From Clavibacter sp. B3I6 (GTDB lineage Bacteria > Actinomycetota > Actinomycetes > Actinomycetales > Microbacteriaceae): a stretch of DNA of 64,000 nt. The notes beneath the pieces are model-generated. The model was not told the origin of the DNA. It ran no database searches and saw only the letters and a list, made by a program, of their open reading frames with translations. The position numbers and the translations under genes were made by a program. Position 1 is the first letter of the stretch; the number at the start of each line of letters is the position of its first letter. This document shows positions 45,409 through 53,966 of the stretch, piece by piece. The stretch covers positions 186,001 to 250,000 of the forward strand of contig NZ_JAUSYL010000001.1 in NCBI RefSeq assembly GCF_030816895.1. The letters run 5' to 3'.

Positions 45409-46248
45409 ATGCTCCGTGTCGCCGTGCCCAACAAGGGCTCGCTCGCCGAGACCGCCGCCCAGATGCTCGCGGAGGCCGGGTACGCCGGCCGCCGCGACCC
45501 CAAGGAGCTCTACGTCCTCGACGCGCGCAACGACGTCGAGTTCTTCTACCTCCGCCCGCGTGACATCGCGACCTACGTCGGATCCGGCGCCCTCGACGTC
45601 GGCATCACCGGCCGCGACCTCCTCATCGACTCGTCCTCGGACGCGACCGAGACCGCCGAGCTCGGCTTCGCGGGATCCACGTTCCGCTTCGCGGGTCCCG
45701 TCGGCCGGTTCGCCGACCTGGCCGACCTCGCGGGCGTCCGCATCGCCACGAGCTACCCGGTCCTCGTCGGCGGCTTCCTCCGCGAGCACGGCGTCGAGGC
45801 GCAGCTCATCCGCCTCGACGGCGCGGTCGAGTCGGCCATCCAGCTCGGGGTCGCCGACGCGATCGCCGACGTGGTCGAGACCGGCACCACGCTGCGCAAG
45901 GCCGGGCTCGAGATCTTCGGCCCCGTGATCCTGCGCTCCACCGCCGTGCTCATCTCGGGGACCGAAGAGAAGCCCGGCGCGTCGACGCTGCTGCGGCGCC
46001 TCGAGGGCGTGCTGGTGGCGCGCCGCTACGTGCTCATGGACTACGACGTGCCGCTCGACCTCCTCGACGCCGCGACCGCCATCACGCCCGGCATCGAGTC
46101 GCCCACCATCTCGCCGCTGCAGGACCCCGCCTGGGTCGCCGTGCGCTCGATGGTGCCGCGCGACGACACGAACCAGATCATGGACCGCCTGCACGAGGTC
46201 GGCGCGCGCGCCATCCTGGTCAGCCCGATCCACGCCGCCAGGATCTGA
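45409..46248 (+). CDS. hisG: ATP phosphoribosyltransferase, long form
   Basis: First, feedback-regulated step of histidine synthesis (279 residues). LRVAVPNKGSLAETAAQML, the strand VLDARNDVEFFYLRPRDI, GALDVGITGRDLL and the PRPP loop DVVETGTTLRKAGLE are typical. The C-terminal ~80 residues form the ACT-like regulatory domain for histidine (ISPLQDPAWVAVRSMVP), so no HisZ is needed. ATG 45409 is preferred to GTG 45400; GAGAAGAAG lies before both. Confidence 0.95.
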   Translation: MLRVAVPNKGSLAETAAQMLAEAGYAGRRDPKELYVLDARNDVEFFYLRPRDIATYVGSGALDVGITGRDLLIDSSSDATETAELGFAGSTFRFAGPVGRFADLADLAGVRIATSYPVLVGGFLREHGVEAQLIRLDGAVESAIQLGVADAIADVVETGTTLRKAGLEIFGPVILRSTAVLISGTEEKPGASTLLRRLEGVLVARRYVLMDYDVPLDLLDAATAITPGIESPTISPLQDPAWVAVRSMVPRDDTNQIMDRLHEVGARAILVSPIHAARI

Positions 46249-46250
46249 CC

Positions 46251-47039
46251 GTGGCCGCCGCCTCGGACCGTCCTGCCGCGGAGCTCGCCGTCCGCGTCAT
46301 CCCGTGCCTCGACGTGGCCGCCGGCCGCGTCGTCAAGGGCGTCAACTTCCTCGACCTGCAGGACGCGGGCGATCCCGTCGGGCTCGCGCGCCTCTACTAC
46401 GAGCAGGGCGCCGACGAGCTCACCTTCCTCGACGTCACGGCCACGGTCGAGGACCGCTCGACGATGTACGACGTCGTGAGCGCGACCGCCGAGCAGGTCT
46501 TCATCCCGCTGACCGTGGGCGGGGGCGTGCGCAGCGCCGACGACGTGGCCCGCCTCCTCGCGAGCGGCGCCGACAAGATCGGCGTCAACAGCGCGGCCAT
46601 CGCCCGGCCCGACCTCGTGGGCGAGATCGCGGACCGGTTCGGCGCGCAGGTGTGCGTGCTCTCGCTCGACGTGACCCGCGGCGACACGGAGTCCGGCTTC
46701 GTCGTCACCACGCACGGCGGCCGCACGCGCACGGCCCTCGACGCCGTCGCCTGGGCCTGCGAGGCCGTCGAGCGCGGCGCGGGCGAGCTGCTCGTCAACT
46801 CCATCGACGCCGACGGCACGCGCGACGGCTTCGACCTCGAGCTGGTGGCCGCGATGCGCGCCGCGAGCCGCGTGCCCGTCATCGCCTCGGGCGGAGCGGG
46901 CGAGCTCGACCACTTCGCGCCCGCCATCGAGGCCGGCGCCGACGCCGTGCTCGCCGCGAGCGTCTTCCACTCCCGCCGGTTCACGATCGGCGACGTCAAG
47001 GGCGCCCTGCGGGACGCCGGTCAGGTGGTCCGACGATGA
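46251..47039 (+). CDS. hisF: Imidazole glycerol phosphate synthase cyclase subunit
   Basis: Cyclase half of the HisF-HisH synthase (262 residues, TIM barrel). Catalytic Asp in RVIPCLDVAAGRVVKGVNF and the second in LLVNSIDADGTRDGFDLEL; GGGVRS and ASGGAGELDHF bind phosphate. Its partner hisH is not in the window. GTG start two bases after the hisG stop; end overlaps hisI by four bases. Confidence 0.96.
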   Translation: MAAASDRPAAELAVRVIPCLDVAAGRVVKGVNFLDLQDAGDPVGLARLYYEQGADELTFLDVTATVEDRSTMYDVVSATAEQVFIPLTVGGGVRSADDVARLLASGADKIGVNSAAIARPDLVGEIADRFGAQVCVLSLDVTRGDTESGFVVTTHGGRTRTALDAVAWACEAVERGAGELLVNSIDADGTRDGFDLELVAAMRAASRVPVIASGGAGELDHFAPAIEAGADAVLAASVFHSRRFTIGDVKGALRDAGQVVRR

Positions 47040-47434
47040 GCGGCTCCGTCGCCCTCCCCGACGTGGACGGGATCCTCGCCCGCGCCTCCTTCGCCGACGA
47101 CGGGCTCCTGCCCGCCGTGATCCAGCAGCACGACACGCGCGAGGTGCTCATGCTCGGGTACATGGACCGCGAGGCGCTCCGCCGCACGCTCACCACCGGG
47201 CGCGTCACCTTCTGGTCGCGTTCCCGTCAGGAGTACTGGCGGAAGGGCGACACCTCCGGCCACGCCCAGTACGTCCGCGACGCGGCCCTCGACTGCGACG
47301 GCGACACGGTCCTCGTCCAGGTCGACCAGGTGGGGGTGGCCTGCCACACCGGCACGCGCACGTGCTTCGACGCCGACCACCTCCACCCCGTCACCGCCGC
47401 GCGTCCCGCCGCCGACGAAGGGCCCCGCACATGA
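47036..47434 (+). CDS. hisI: Phosphoribosyl-AMP cyclohydrolase
   Basis: Third step of histidine synthesis (132 residues). LPAVIQQHDTREVLMLGYMD, TFWSRSRQEYWRKGDTSGH and DCDGDTVLVQV carry the metal and substrate sites; ACHTGTRTCF has the zinc cysteines. It is separate from HisE, as in most actinobacteria, even though both lie in this run. Overlaps hisF at the start and trpE at the end (ATGA). Confidence 0.96.
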   Translation: MSGSVALPDVDGILARASFADDGLLPAVIQQHDTREVLMLGYMDREALRRTLTTGRVTFWSRSRQEYWRKGDTSGHAQYVRDAALDCDGDTVLVQVDQVGVACHTGTRTCFDADHLHPVTAARPAADEGPRT

Positions 47435-48987
47435 CCACCACCCCGCGCGCGGCGTCGTCCGTCCCCGCTCCCGGCAGCACCACGCGCGAGGGCTTCCGCG
47501 CCCTCGCCGCCGACCACCGGGTCATCCCCGTGCTCCGCGAGGTCTTCGCCGACGGCGAGACCCCCGTGGGCGTCCACCGCAAGCTCACCGCCGGCCGCCC
47601 GGGCAGCTTCCTTCTCGAGTCCGCCGGCCAGGGCGGCATCTGGACGCGGTTCTCCTTCGTCGGCGTCTCGTCCTTCGGCGTGCTCACGCAGCACGGCGAC
47701 TCCGCGCGCTGGCTCGACTACGGCCTCGACGAGCGGCGCGCCCTCGGCGACGACGCGCCCGACGGCCCGCTCGCCGCCCTCGCCGCGCTCTACGCGCGCT
47801 GGGAGACGCCGCGGATCCCCGGCCTGCCGCCCCTCACCGGCGGCCTCGTCGGCTTCATCGGCTGGGAGGCGGTGCGCCAGATCGAGCGCCTGCCGGACCG
47901 CCCGCCGGCCGAGGTGCCCGTCCCCGGGCAGGCCCTGTCCTTCGTGTCCGAGCTCGCCGTCCTCGACCACCGCCGCGGCACCGTGACCCTCGTGGCCACC
48001 GCCCTCAACGACGGCGTCGACGACGAGGACGCCATGTGGGCGGACGCGCAGGCGCGCCTCGACCGCATGCAGGCCGACCTCGCGCGGCCGGCGGAGACGT
48101 TCCTCGCGGAGGTCGACCTGCAGGCGCAGCCCTCGCCGACGCTCCGCACCGCGCCCGCCGACTTCCACGCGTCCATCGCGCGCAGCAAGCACCACATCCA
48201 CGAGGGCGACGTGTTCCAGGTGGTCGTCTCGCAGCGCTTCGACCAGCCGACCACGGCCGACCCCATCGACGTCTACCGGATCCTGCGCGTGCTCAACCCG
48301 AGCCCGTACATGTACCTGCTCACCCTCGAGGACGCCGACGGGACGCCGTACTCGATCGTCGGCTCGTCGCCCGAGGCGCTCGTCACGGTCACCGACGACC
48401 ACGTCTACATGCACCCCATCGCGGGATCCCGCCCGCGCGGCGGCACCGTGGAGGAGGACGTCGCCCACGAGGAGTCGCTCCTGGCGGACCCGAAGGAGCG
48501 CGCCGAGCACCTCATGCTGGTGGACCTCGCCCGCAACGACATGCTGAAGGCCTGCGCCCCGGGATCCGTCGAGGTCACCGAGTTCATGCGCGTCGAGCGG
48601 TTCAGCCACATCATGCACCTGGTCAGCTCGGTCGAGGGCACGCTGCGGCCCGGCGTCTCGAGCATCGACGTCTTCCGCGCCACCTTCCCGGCCGGCACGC
48701 TGTCGGGCGCGCCGAAGCCCCGCGCGCTGCAGATCATCGACGAGCTCGAGCCCGCCCAGCGCGGCGTGTACGGGGGAGTGGTGGGCTACTTCGACTTCGC
48801 GGGCGACGCCGACCTCGCCATCGCGATCCGCACGGCCACCATCGTCGGCGGCGTCGCGCACGTGCAGGCCGGCGGCGGCATGGTCGCCGACTCCGACCCC
48901 GACGCCGAGTACCTGGAGTCGCAGAACAAGGCCGCCGCGCCGCTCCGCGCCGTCGCCGTCGCCGAGGCCATGCGGCGCGTGCGCTGA
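47431..48987 (+). CDS. trpE: Anthranilate synthase component I
   Basis: Chorismate to anthranilate with ammonia from TrpG (518 residues). The N-terminal tryptophan-binding motif SFLLES and NPSPYMYLL are kept, so feedback inhibition is expected. The chorismate-binding domain has GSSPEALVTV, GSRPRGGTVEEDVAHEESL, DLARNDM, FPAGTLSGAPKPRA and GGMVADSDPDAEY. Linked to hisI by a four-base overlap, so histidine and tryptophan genes share a transcript. No trp attenuator precedes it. trpG is not in the window. Confidence 0.97.
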   Translation: MTTTPRAASSVPAPGSTTREGFRALAADHRVIPVLREVFADGETPVGVHRKLTAGRPGSFLLESAGQGGIWTRFSFVGVSSFGVLTQHGDSARWLDYGLDERRALGDDAPDGPLAALAALYARWETPRIPGLPPLTGGLVGFIGWEAVRQIERLPDRPPAEVPVPGQALSFVSELAVLDHRRGTVTLVATALNDGVDDEDAMWADAQARLDRMQADLARPAETFLAEVDLQAQPSPTLRTAPADFHASIARSKHHIHEGDVFQVVVSQRFDQPTTADPIDVYRILRVLNPSPYMYLLTLEDADGTPYSIVGSSPEALVTVTDDHVYMHPIAGSRPRGGTVEEDVAHEESLLADPKERAEHLMLVDLARNDMLKACAPGSVEVTEFMRVERFSHIMHLVSSVEGTLRPGVSSIDVFRATFPAGTLSGAPKPRALQIIDELEPAQRGVYGGVVGYFDFAGDADLAIAIRTATIVGGVAHVQAGGGMVADSDPDAEYLESQNKAAAPLRAVAVAEAMRRVR

Positions 48988-49691
48988 TGCGCGTCACCCG
49001 CCGCACGAAGTCGCTCGCCCTCCTGCTCGTCCTCGCGACGAGCGCCGCCACCTTCCTCGGCTGGTCCCAGGACTGGTCGACGCTCCGCATCGGCGGGCAG
49101 GCCCCCGCGCTCATCCCCGTCCCGGGCAGCGTCGCGGCGCCCGCCCTCAGCGCGCTCGCGCTCTCCAGCCTCGCCCTCGCCGGGGCGCTCGCCATCGCGG
49201 GCCGTGCGCTCCGCGTCGTCCTCGGCGTGCTGCAGGCGCTCATCGGCGCGACCGTCGCGCTCACGGCCCTCGCGGCCGTCGCGGGCCCCGTCCAGGCGGG
49301 CGAGGCCGCGGTCACGACGGTCACGGGCGTCGCCGGATCCGCGCCCGTCGCCGACCTCGTGGTCGGCTGGACCACGACGCCGTGGGGCCACGTCACGCTC
49401 GCCGCGGGCATCGCCTCCGCGCTCACGGGCCTCGTCGTCGCGATCACCGGCCCGCGCTGGCCCACGCGCCGCTCCCGCTACGACGCGCCGACCGACGTCC
49501 CGGCCCGCCGCATCGTCCCGCGCGAGGACCCGGTCGCCGCCTGGGACAGCCTGAGCGGCGGCGCGGATCCCACCCGCCGCGACGCGGACGAGGCGCCCGC
49601 CGACGTCCCGTCCGACGCCGTCGGCGGCACGCGCCCGGACACCACTGCGGCCCGTCCCGAGGCCGACGGCCGTGTCGGCGACGCCCGGTAG
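48987..49691 (+). CDS. Trp biosynthesis-associated membrane protein
   Basis: Membrane protein (234 residues) of the family found beside trpE/trpC in actinobacteria (Trp_oprn_chp). It has four predicted membrane segments (about 9-28, 48-68, 74-100, 128-150) and a hydrophilic Asp/Arg-rich C-terminal tail. Its role is unknown; position suggests transport or membrane anchoring connected with tryptophan. ATG overlaps the trpE stop (TGATG). Confidence 0.88.
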   Translation: MRVTRRTKSLALLLVLATSAATFLGWSQDWSTLRIGGQAPALIPVPGSVAAPALSALALSSLALAGALAIAGRALRVVLGVLQALIGATVALTALAAVAGPVQAGEAAVTTVTGVAGSAPVADLVVGWTTTPWGHVTLAAGIASALTGLVVAITGPRWPTRRSRYDAPTDVPARRIVPREDPVAAWDSLSGGADPTRRDADEAPADVPSDAVGGTRPDTTAARPEADGRVGDAR

Positions 49692-49694
49692 ACT
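49689..49694 (+). promoter_or_regulatory. -10 box before the HGxxPAAW gene and trpCBA
   Basis: TAGACT overlaps the stop of the previous gene and precedes a 30-base leader with GAGGAG, giving a possible second promoter for trpC-trpB-trpA. Confidence 0.45.
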
Positions 49695-49731
49695 CGACCC
49701 GTCCCGATCGCACGACCCCCGAGGAGCACGC

Positions 49732-49968
49732 ATGTCCACCCAGCCCGCAGAGTCCGGCCACGGCAACTCGCCGGCGGCCTGGACGGCCGTCGTCATCGCG
49801 CTCATCGGCTTCGCCGTCGGCACGATCGCGTTCTGGTTCGCCATCGTGCCCGTCGTGTGGATCTCGGCGGGGGTCGTCGTGCTCGCGTTCGTCATCGGCG
49901 GCATCATGAAGAAGCTCGGCTACGGCGTGGACGGCCACCGCACGGCGCCCACCAAGGCGCACTCCTAG
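49732..49968 (+). CDS. HGxxPAAW family small membrane protein
   Basis: A 78-residue protein with the signature HGNSPAAW (about 10-17) leading into two membrane helices (WTAVVIALIGFAVGTIAFWF and VWISAGVVVLAFVIGGIM). The family is a constant but uncharacterised companion of actinobacterial trp genes. GAGGAG stands before the ATG at 49732. trpC begins immediately at the next base after its stop. Confidence 0.85.
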   Translation: MSTQPAESGHGNSPAAWTAVVIALIGFAVGTIAFWFAIVPVVWISAGVVVLAFVIGGIMKKLGYGVDGHRTAPTKAHS

Positions 49969-50745
49969 ATGCTGGGCGACCTCCTCGCCGGCGCCCGGGA
50001 GGACGCGGCCGCCCGACGCGAGCTGCGCCCCCTCGCCCAGGTCGAGGCCGACGCGCTCGCGCGTCCGGCGGCCCTCGACGCCCTGAGCGCCCTCGCCCCG
50101 GCCGACCGCGTCAAGATCATCGCCGAGGTCAAGCGCTCCAGCCCCTCGCGCGGCGCCCTCGCCGAGATCCCCGATCCCGCGCTCCTCGCCTCGCGATACG
50201 AGACCGGCGGCGCCAGCGCCATCAGCGTGCTCACGGAGGGCCGCCGGTTCGGCGGGTCGCTGCACGACCTCGAGCAGGTCCGCGACGCGGTCTCCATCCC
50301 CGTGCTCCGCAAGGACTTCATCGGCGAGGCCTACCAGGTGCTCGAGGCGCGCGCGTCCGGCGCCGACCTCGTCCTCCTCATCGTGGCCGCGCTCGACCAG
50401 CCCACCCTCGTCGAGCTGCACGCCCTCATCGGCGAGCTCGGCATGACCGCCCTCGTCGAGACGCACTCGGCCGAGGAGGTGTCCCGCGCCCTCGACCTCG
50501 GCGCCCAGGTCGTCGGCGTCAACGCCCGGGACCTCACCACGTTCGAGCTCGACCGGGACCTCTTCGGCCGCCTCGCCGACTCGATCCCCGCGGGCGTCGT
50601 CCGCATCGCCGAGTCCGCGGTCACGACCGCGGACGACGTGGCCCACTACCGCCGCTCCGGTGCGGACGTCGTCCTCGTGGGCGAGGCCCTCGTCACGGGC
50701 GATCCCGTCCGCACCCTGTCCGAGTTCCTGGAGACCCGACCATGA
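49969..50745 (+). CDS. trpC: Indole-3-glycerol phosphate synthase
   Basis: Ring closure to indole-3-glycerol phosphate (258 residues, TIM barrel). KIIAEVKRSSPSRGAL carries the catalytic Lys, LRKDFIGEAYQVLEARA the second, and GVNARDLTTFE plus IAESAVTTADD bind substrate. Not fused to TrpF, fitting the actinobacterial use of a dual HisA/TrpF isomerase (PriA) elsewhere. Stop overlaps trpB. Confidence 0.96.
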   Translation: MLGDLLAGAREDAAARRELRPLAQVEADALARPAALDALSALAPADRVKIIAEVKRSSPSRGALAEIPDPALLASRYETGGASAISVLTEGRRFGGSLHDLEQVRDAVSIPVLRKDFIGEAYQVLEARASGADLVLLIVAALDQPTLVELHALIGELGMTALVETHSAEEVSRALDLGAQVVGVNARDLTTFELDRDLFGRLADSIPAGVVRIAESAVTTADDVAHYRRSGADVVLVGEALVTGDPVRTLSEFLETRP

Positions 50746-51956
50746 CCGACCTCCGCAGCGTGACCGGCCCGTACTTCGGCGAGTTCGGCGGGCGGTACGT
50801 GCCCGAGTCGCTCGTCGCGGCCCTCGACGAGCTGTCGGAGGCGTGGGACGCGCTGAAGGTCGACCCCGGCTTCATCGCGGAGCTCCGGGAGCTGCACCGC
50901 AGCTACACCGGCCGTCCCTCCCTCATCACCGAGGTGCCGCGCTTCGCCGAGCACGCCGGCGGCGCCCGCATCATCCTCAAGCGCGAGGACCTCAACCACA
51001 CCGGCTCGCACAAGATCAACAACGTGCTGGGCCAGGCCCTGCTCACGAAGAAGATCGGCAAGAAGCGCATCATCGCCGAGACGGGCGCGGGCCAGCACGG
51101 CGTCGCCACCGCCACGGCGGCCGCGCTGTTCGGCCTCGACTGCGTCATCTACATGGGCGAGGTCGACACCGAGCGCCAGGCCCTCAACGTCGCGCGGATG
51201 CGCCTGCTCGGCGCCGAGGTGATCCCGGTCCGCTCAGGCTCCCGCACGCTCAAGGACGCCATCAACGACGCGATGCGCGACTGGGTCACCAACGTCGAGA
51301 CCACGAACTACGTCTTCGGCACGGTCGCGGGCCCGCACCCGTTCCCGGCCATGGTCCGCGACCTGCAGAAGGTCATCGGCGAGGAGGCGCGCGAGCAGGT
51401 CCTCGCGCTCACCGGGCGGCTGCCCGACGCGGTCGCCGCGTGCGTCGGGGGCGGATCCAACGCCATCGGCATCTTCCACGCCTTCCTCGACGACGCCGAC
51501 GTCGCCCTCTACGGCTTCGAGGCCGGCGGCGACGGCGCGGACACCCCGCGCACGGCCGCCACCATCACCAAGGGCCGCCCCGGCATGCTGCACGGTGCGC
51601 GCAGCTACCTGCTCCAGGACGAGGACGGGCAGACCATCGACTCGCACTCGATCTCCGCCGGCCTCGACTACCCGGGCGTGGGACCCGAGCACTCGTGGCT
51701 CTCGGACCTCGGCCGGGCGACGTACCGCCCCGTCACGGACGACCAGGCCATGAGCGCGCTGCGCCTCCTCAGCCGCACCGAGGGCATCATCCCGGCCATC
51801 GAGTCCGCGCACGCCCTCGCCGGCGCGCTCGAGCTCGGCAAGGAGCTCGGCCCGGACGGGATCATCCTGATCAACCTCAGCGGCCGCGGCGACAAGGACA
51901 TGGAGACCGCGGGCGCGTACTTCGACCTCATCGACGCCGGGGCGGAGCAGTCGTGA
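50742..51956 (+). CDS. trpB: Tryptophan synthase beta chain
   Basis: PLP enzyme joining indole and serine (404 residues). The PLP Lys lies in KREDLNHTGSHKINNVLGQA; AGQHGVATATAAAL, CVGGGSNAIGIF and EGIIPAIESAHALA are standard. Couples with TrpA to channel indole. Overlaps trpC and trpA by four bases each. Confidence 0.98.
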   Translation: MTDLRSVTGPYFGEFGGRYVPESLVAALDELSEAWDALKVDPGFIAELRELHRSYTGRPSLITEVPRFAEHAGGARIILKREDLNHTGSHKINNVLGQALLTKKIGKKRIIAETGAGQHGVATATAAALFGLDCVIYMGEVDTERQALNVARMRLLGAEVIPVRSGSRTLKDAINDAMRDWVTNVETTNYVFGTVAGPHPFPAMVRDLQKVIGEEAREQVLALTGRLPDAVAACVGGGSNAIGIFHAFLDDADVALYGFEAGGDGADTPRTAATITKGRPGMLHGARSYLLQDEDGQTIDSHSISAGLDYPGVGPEHSWLSDLGRATYRPVTDDQAMSALRLLSRTEGIIPAIESAHALAGALELGKELGPDGIILINLSGRGDKDMETAGAYFDLIDAGAEQS

Positions 51957-52771
51957 ACGCGGCCGCCCACGCCGCGCCCGCCCAGGGCAGCCCCGTCGAG
52001 CGGGCCATCGCGCTCCGCCGCGAGCAGGGATCCGGCGCGCTCGTCGGGTACCTGCCCGTCGGCTTCCCGGACGTCGCGACGAGCATCGAGGCCGCCGTCG
52101 CGCTCGTCGAGAACGGCGTCGACGTCATCGAGCTCGGCCTGCCCTACAGCGACCCCGTCATGGACGGGCCCGTCATCCAGCGGGCCACCCAGACCGCCCT
52201 CGCGCAGGGCTTCCGCCTCCGCGACGGCTTCGACGCATTGCACGCGATCACCCAGCGCGTGGACGCGCCCGTCCTCCTCATGACCTACTGGAACCCCGTC
52301 GTGCAGTACGGCGTCGAGCGCTTCGCGGACGACATCGTCGCCGCGGGCGGCGCCGGCCTCATCACCCCCGACCTCATCCCCGACGAGGGCGCCGACTGGC
52401 TCGCCGCCTCGGAGCGCACCGGCCTCGACCGCGTGTTCCTCGCGGCGCCGTCGTCGAGCGAGGCGCGCCTGCACCAGGCCGTCGAGCGCAGCCGCGGCTT
52501 CGTGTACGCGGTCTCGACCATGGGCATCACGGGCGCCCGCCAGGACGTCGACCAGGCGGCCCGCGGGCTCGTGTCCCGCCTTCGGGACGCGGGCTCGACG
52601 AGCGCGTGCGTGGGCATCGGCATCTCCACGGGCGACCAGGTGCGCGAGGTCCTCGGCTACGCCGACGGGGCCATCGTCGGATCCGCGCTCGTGGCCGCCC
52701 TGGCCGACGGGGGCGTCCCCGGCGTCGCCCGCGCCGCGGCCGATCTCGCGCGGGGAACCGCGCTACAGTAG
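51953..52771 (+). CDS. trpA: Tryptophan synthase alpha chain
   Basis: Cleaves indole-3-glycerol phosphate to indole (272 residues). The catalytic Glu is in DVIELGLPYSDPVMDGP with the catalytic Asp following; GYLPVGFPD, LMTYWNPVVQYG and VGIGISTGDQV are typical. GTG start overlaps trpB. Its last codons contain a TACAGT that may be the lgt promoter. Confidence 0.97.
   Translation: MNAAAHAAPAQGSPVERAIALRREQGSGALVGYLPVGFPDVATSIEAAVALVENGVDVIELGLPYSDPVMDGPVIQRATQTALAQGFRLRDGFDALHAITQRVDAPVLLMTYWNPVVQYGVERFADDIVAAGGAGLITPDLIPDEGADWLAASERTGLDRVFLAAPSSSEARLHQAVERSRGFVYAVSTMGITGARQDVDQAARGLVSRLRDAGSTSACVGIGISTGDQVREVLGYADGAIVGSALVAALADGGVPGVARAAADLARGTALQ
52764..52769 (+). promoter_or_regulatory. Putative -10 box of lgt
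   Basis: TACAGT at the very end of trpA, about 65-75 bases before the lgt start. No clear -35 or strong ribosome binding site follows. Confidence 0.35.
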
Positions 52772-52842
52772 CCCCCGGCCCGCGGCCCCGCCGCGCCCGC
52801 CGATCCCCCTGCGAAAGTGAGCGCCATCCGTTGTACGCCCCG

Positions 52843-53865
52843 ATGAGCATCCCCAGCCCGGATCCGTCCGACACCCGGTTCGACGTCACGGCGTGGCTCC
52901 AGGGCTTCGGCATCGACCTCCCGCTCACCTTCGTCATCCACGCCTACGCGGTGTGCATCCTCATCGGCATCGTCATCGCGGCGTTCCTCACGAACCACCG
53001 GCTCACCCAGCGCGGCGCCGAGCGATGGGTGACCATCGACTTCACGCTGTGCGCGCTCGTCCTCGGCATCGTCGGCGCCCGCGCCTTCCACGTGCTCACC
53101 CATCCGGGCGACTACTTCTACGACGGTGCGAACCCCTGGCGCGTCCTGTTCGTGTGGGAGGGCGGCATCGCCATCTTCGGCGCGCTCATCGGCGGCGCCG
53201 TCGGCGTGTGGCTCGGCTCCAAGTGGACGGGCGTCCGCTTCTGGACCTTCGCCGACGCGCTGGCCCCGGGTCTCCTCCTCGCCCAGGCCGCCGGTCGCAT
53301 GGGCAACTACTTCAACCAGGAGCTGTTCGGCACGCCGACGACCCTCCCGTGGGGCCTCGAGGTCGACCCGACCAACGCCGCGTTCCCGGCCGGCCTCCCC
53401 GCCGGCACGCTCTTCCACCCCACGTTCCTCTACGAGATCGTCTGGAACGTGGCGGGCGCGATCCTCATCATCGCCCTCGGGCGCGCGGTCCGCCTGCAGT
53501 GGGGGCGCGGCCTCGCCGTCTACCTCATGTGGTACGGCCTCGGGCGCATGGTGTTCGAGTCCATCCGCATCGACCCGAGCGAGATCCTCCTCGGCATCCG
53601 CACCAACGTGTGGGCCGCGTTCCTCGCCGTCGCGATCGGCCTCGTCCTGTTCATCGTGCAGACCCGCCGCCACGTCGGCAGCGAGCCGAGCCCGTACCTC
53701 CCGGGCCGCACCCCGGAGGACGTAAGCGGGCGCGTGAAGGCGGGCCGCGACGGCGAGGTAGCATCGGTGTACACGGATTCGGATTTCACCGACGGCGACG
53801 CCGATCGGACATCCACCGGGTCGGACTCCCACGCTCTCCCCGCCACAAGCGGACGCGGCGCCTAG
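52843..53865 (+). CDS. lgt: Prolipoprotein diacylglyceryl transferase
   Basis: Integral membrane enzyme attaching diacylglycerol to the lipobox Cys of lipoproteins (340 residues), such as the binding protein at 22562. About seven membrane segments; the signature GRMGNYFNQELFGTPT and the catalytic-region HPTFLYEIVWN and YGLGRMVFESIRID are present. The C-terminal ~55 residues are hydrophilic and acidic. ATG 52843 is chosen; an in-frame TTG at 52831 (adding LYAP) is possible. Neither has a good Shine-Dalgarno. Confidence 0.94.
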   Translation: MSIPSPDPSDTRFDVTAWLQGFGIDLPLTFVIHAYAVCILIGIVIAAFLTNHRLTQRGAERWVTIDFTLCALVLGIVGARAFHVLTHPGDYFYDGANPWRVLFVWEGGIAIFGALIGGAVGVWLGSKWTGVRFWTFADALAPGLLLAQAAGRMGNYFNQELFGTPTTLPWGLEVDPTNAAFPAGLPAGTLFHPTFLYEIVWNVAGAILIIALGRAVRLQWGRGLAVYLMWYGLGRMVFESIRIDPSEILLGIRTNVWAAFLAVAIGLVLFIVQTRRHVGSEPSPYLPGRTPEDVSGRVKAGRDGEVASVYTDSDFTDGDADRTSTGSDSHALPATSGRGA

Positions 53866-53966
53866 TCCCCAGCGCGGGCACCCCCGCGGTCACCGTCTCC
53901 TCCTGCGAGGCGGTCCCCACCACAGGGCCAGCGACGTCCCTCCGCAGTGCATCTAGGACGGTTCCC

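Noticed and set aside
47390..47431. Trp attenuator or leader peptide before trpE
   Set aside because: trpE overlaps hisI by four bases, leaving no leader, and there is no Trp-codon run or alternative hairpins.
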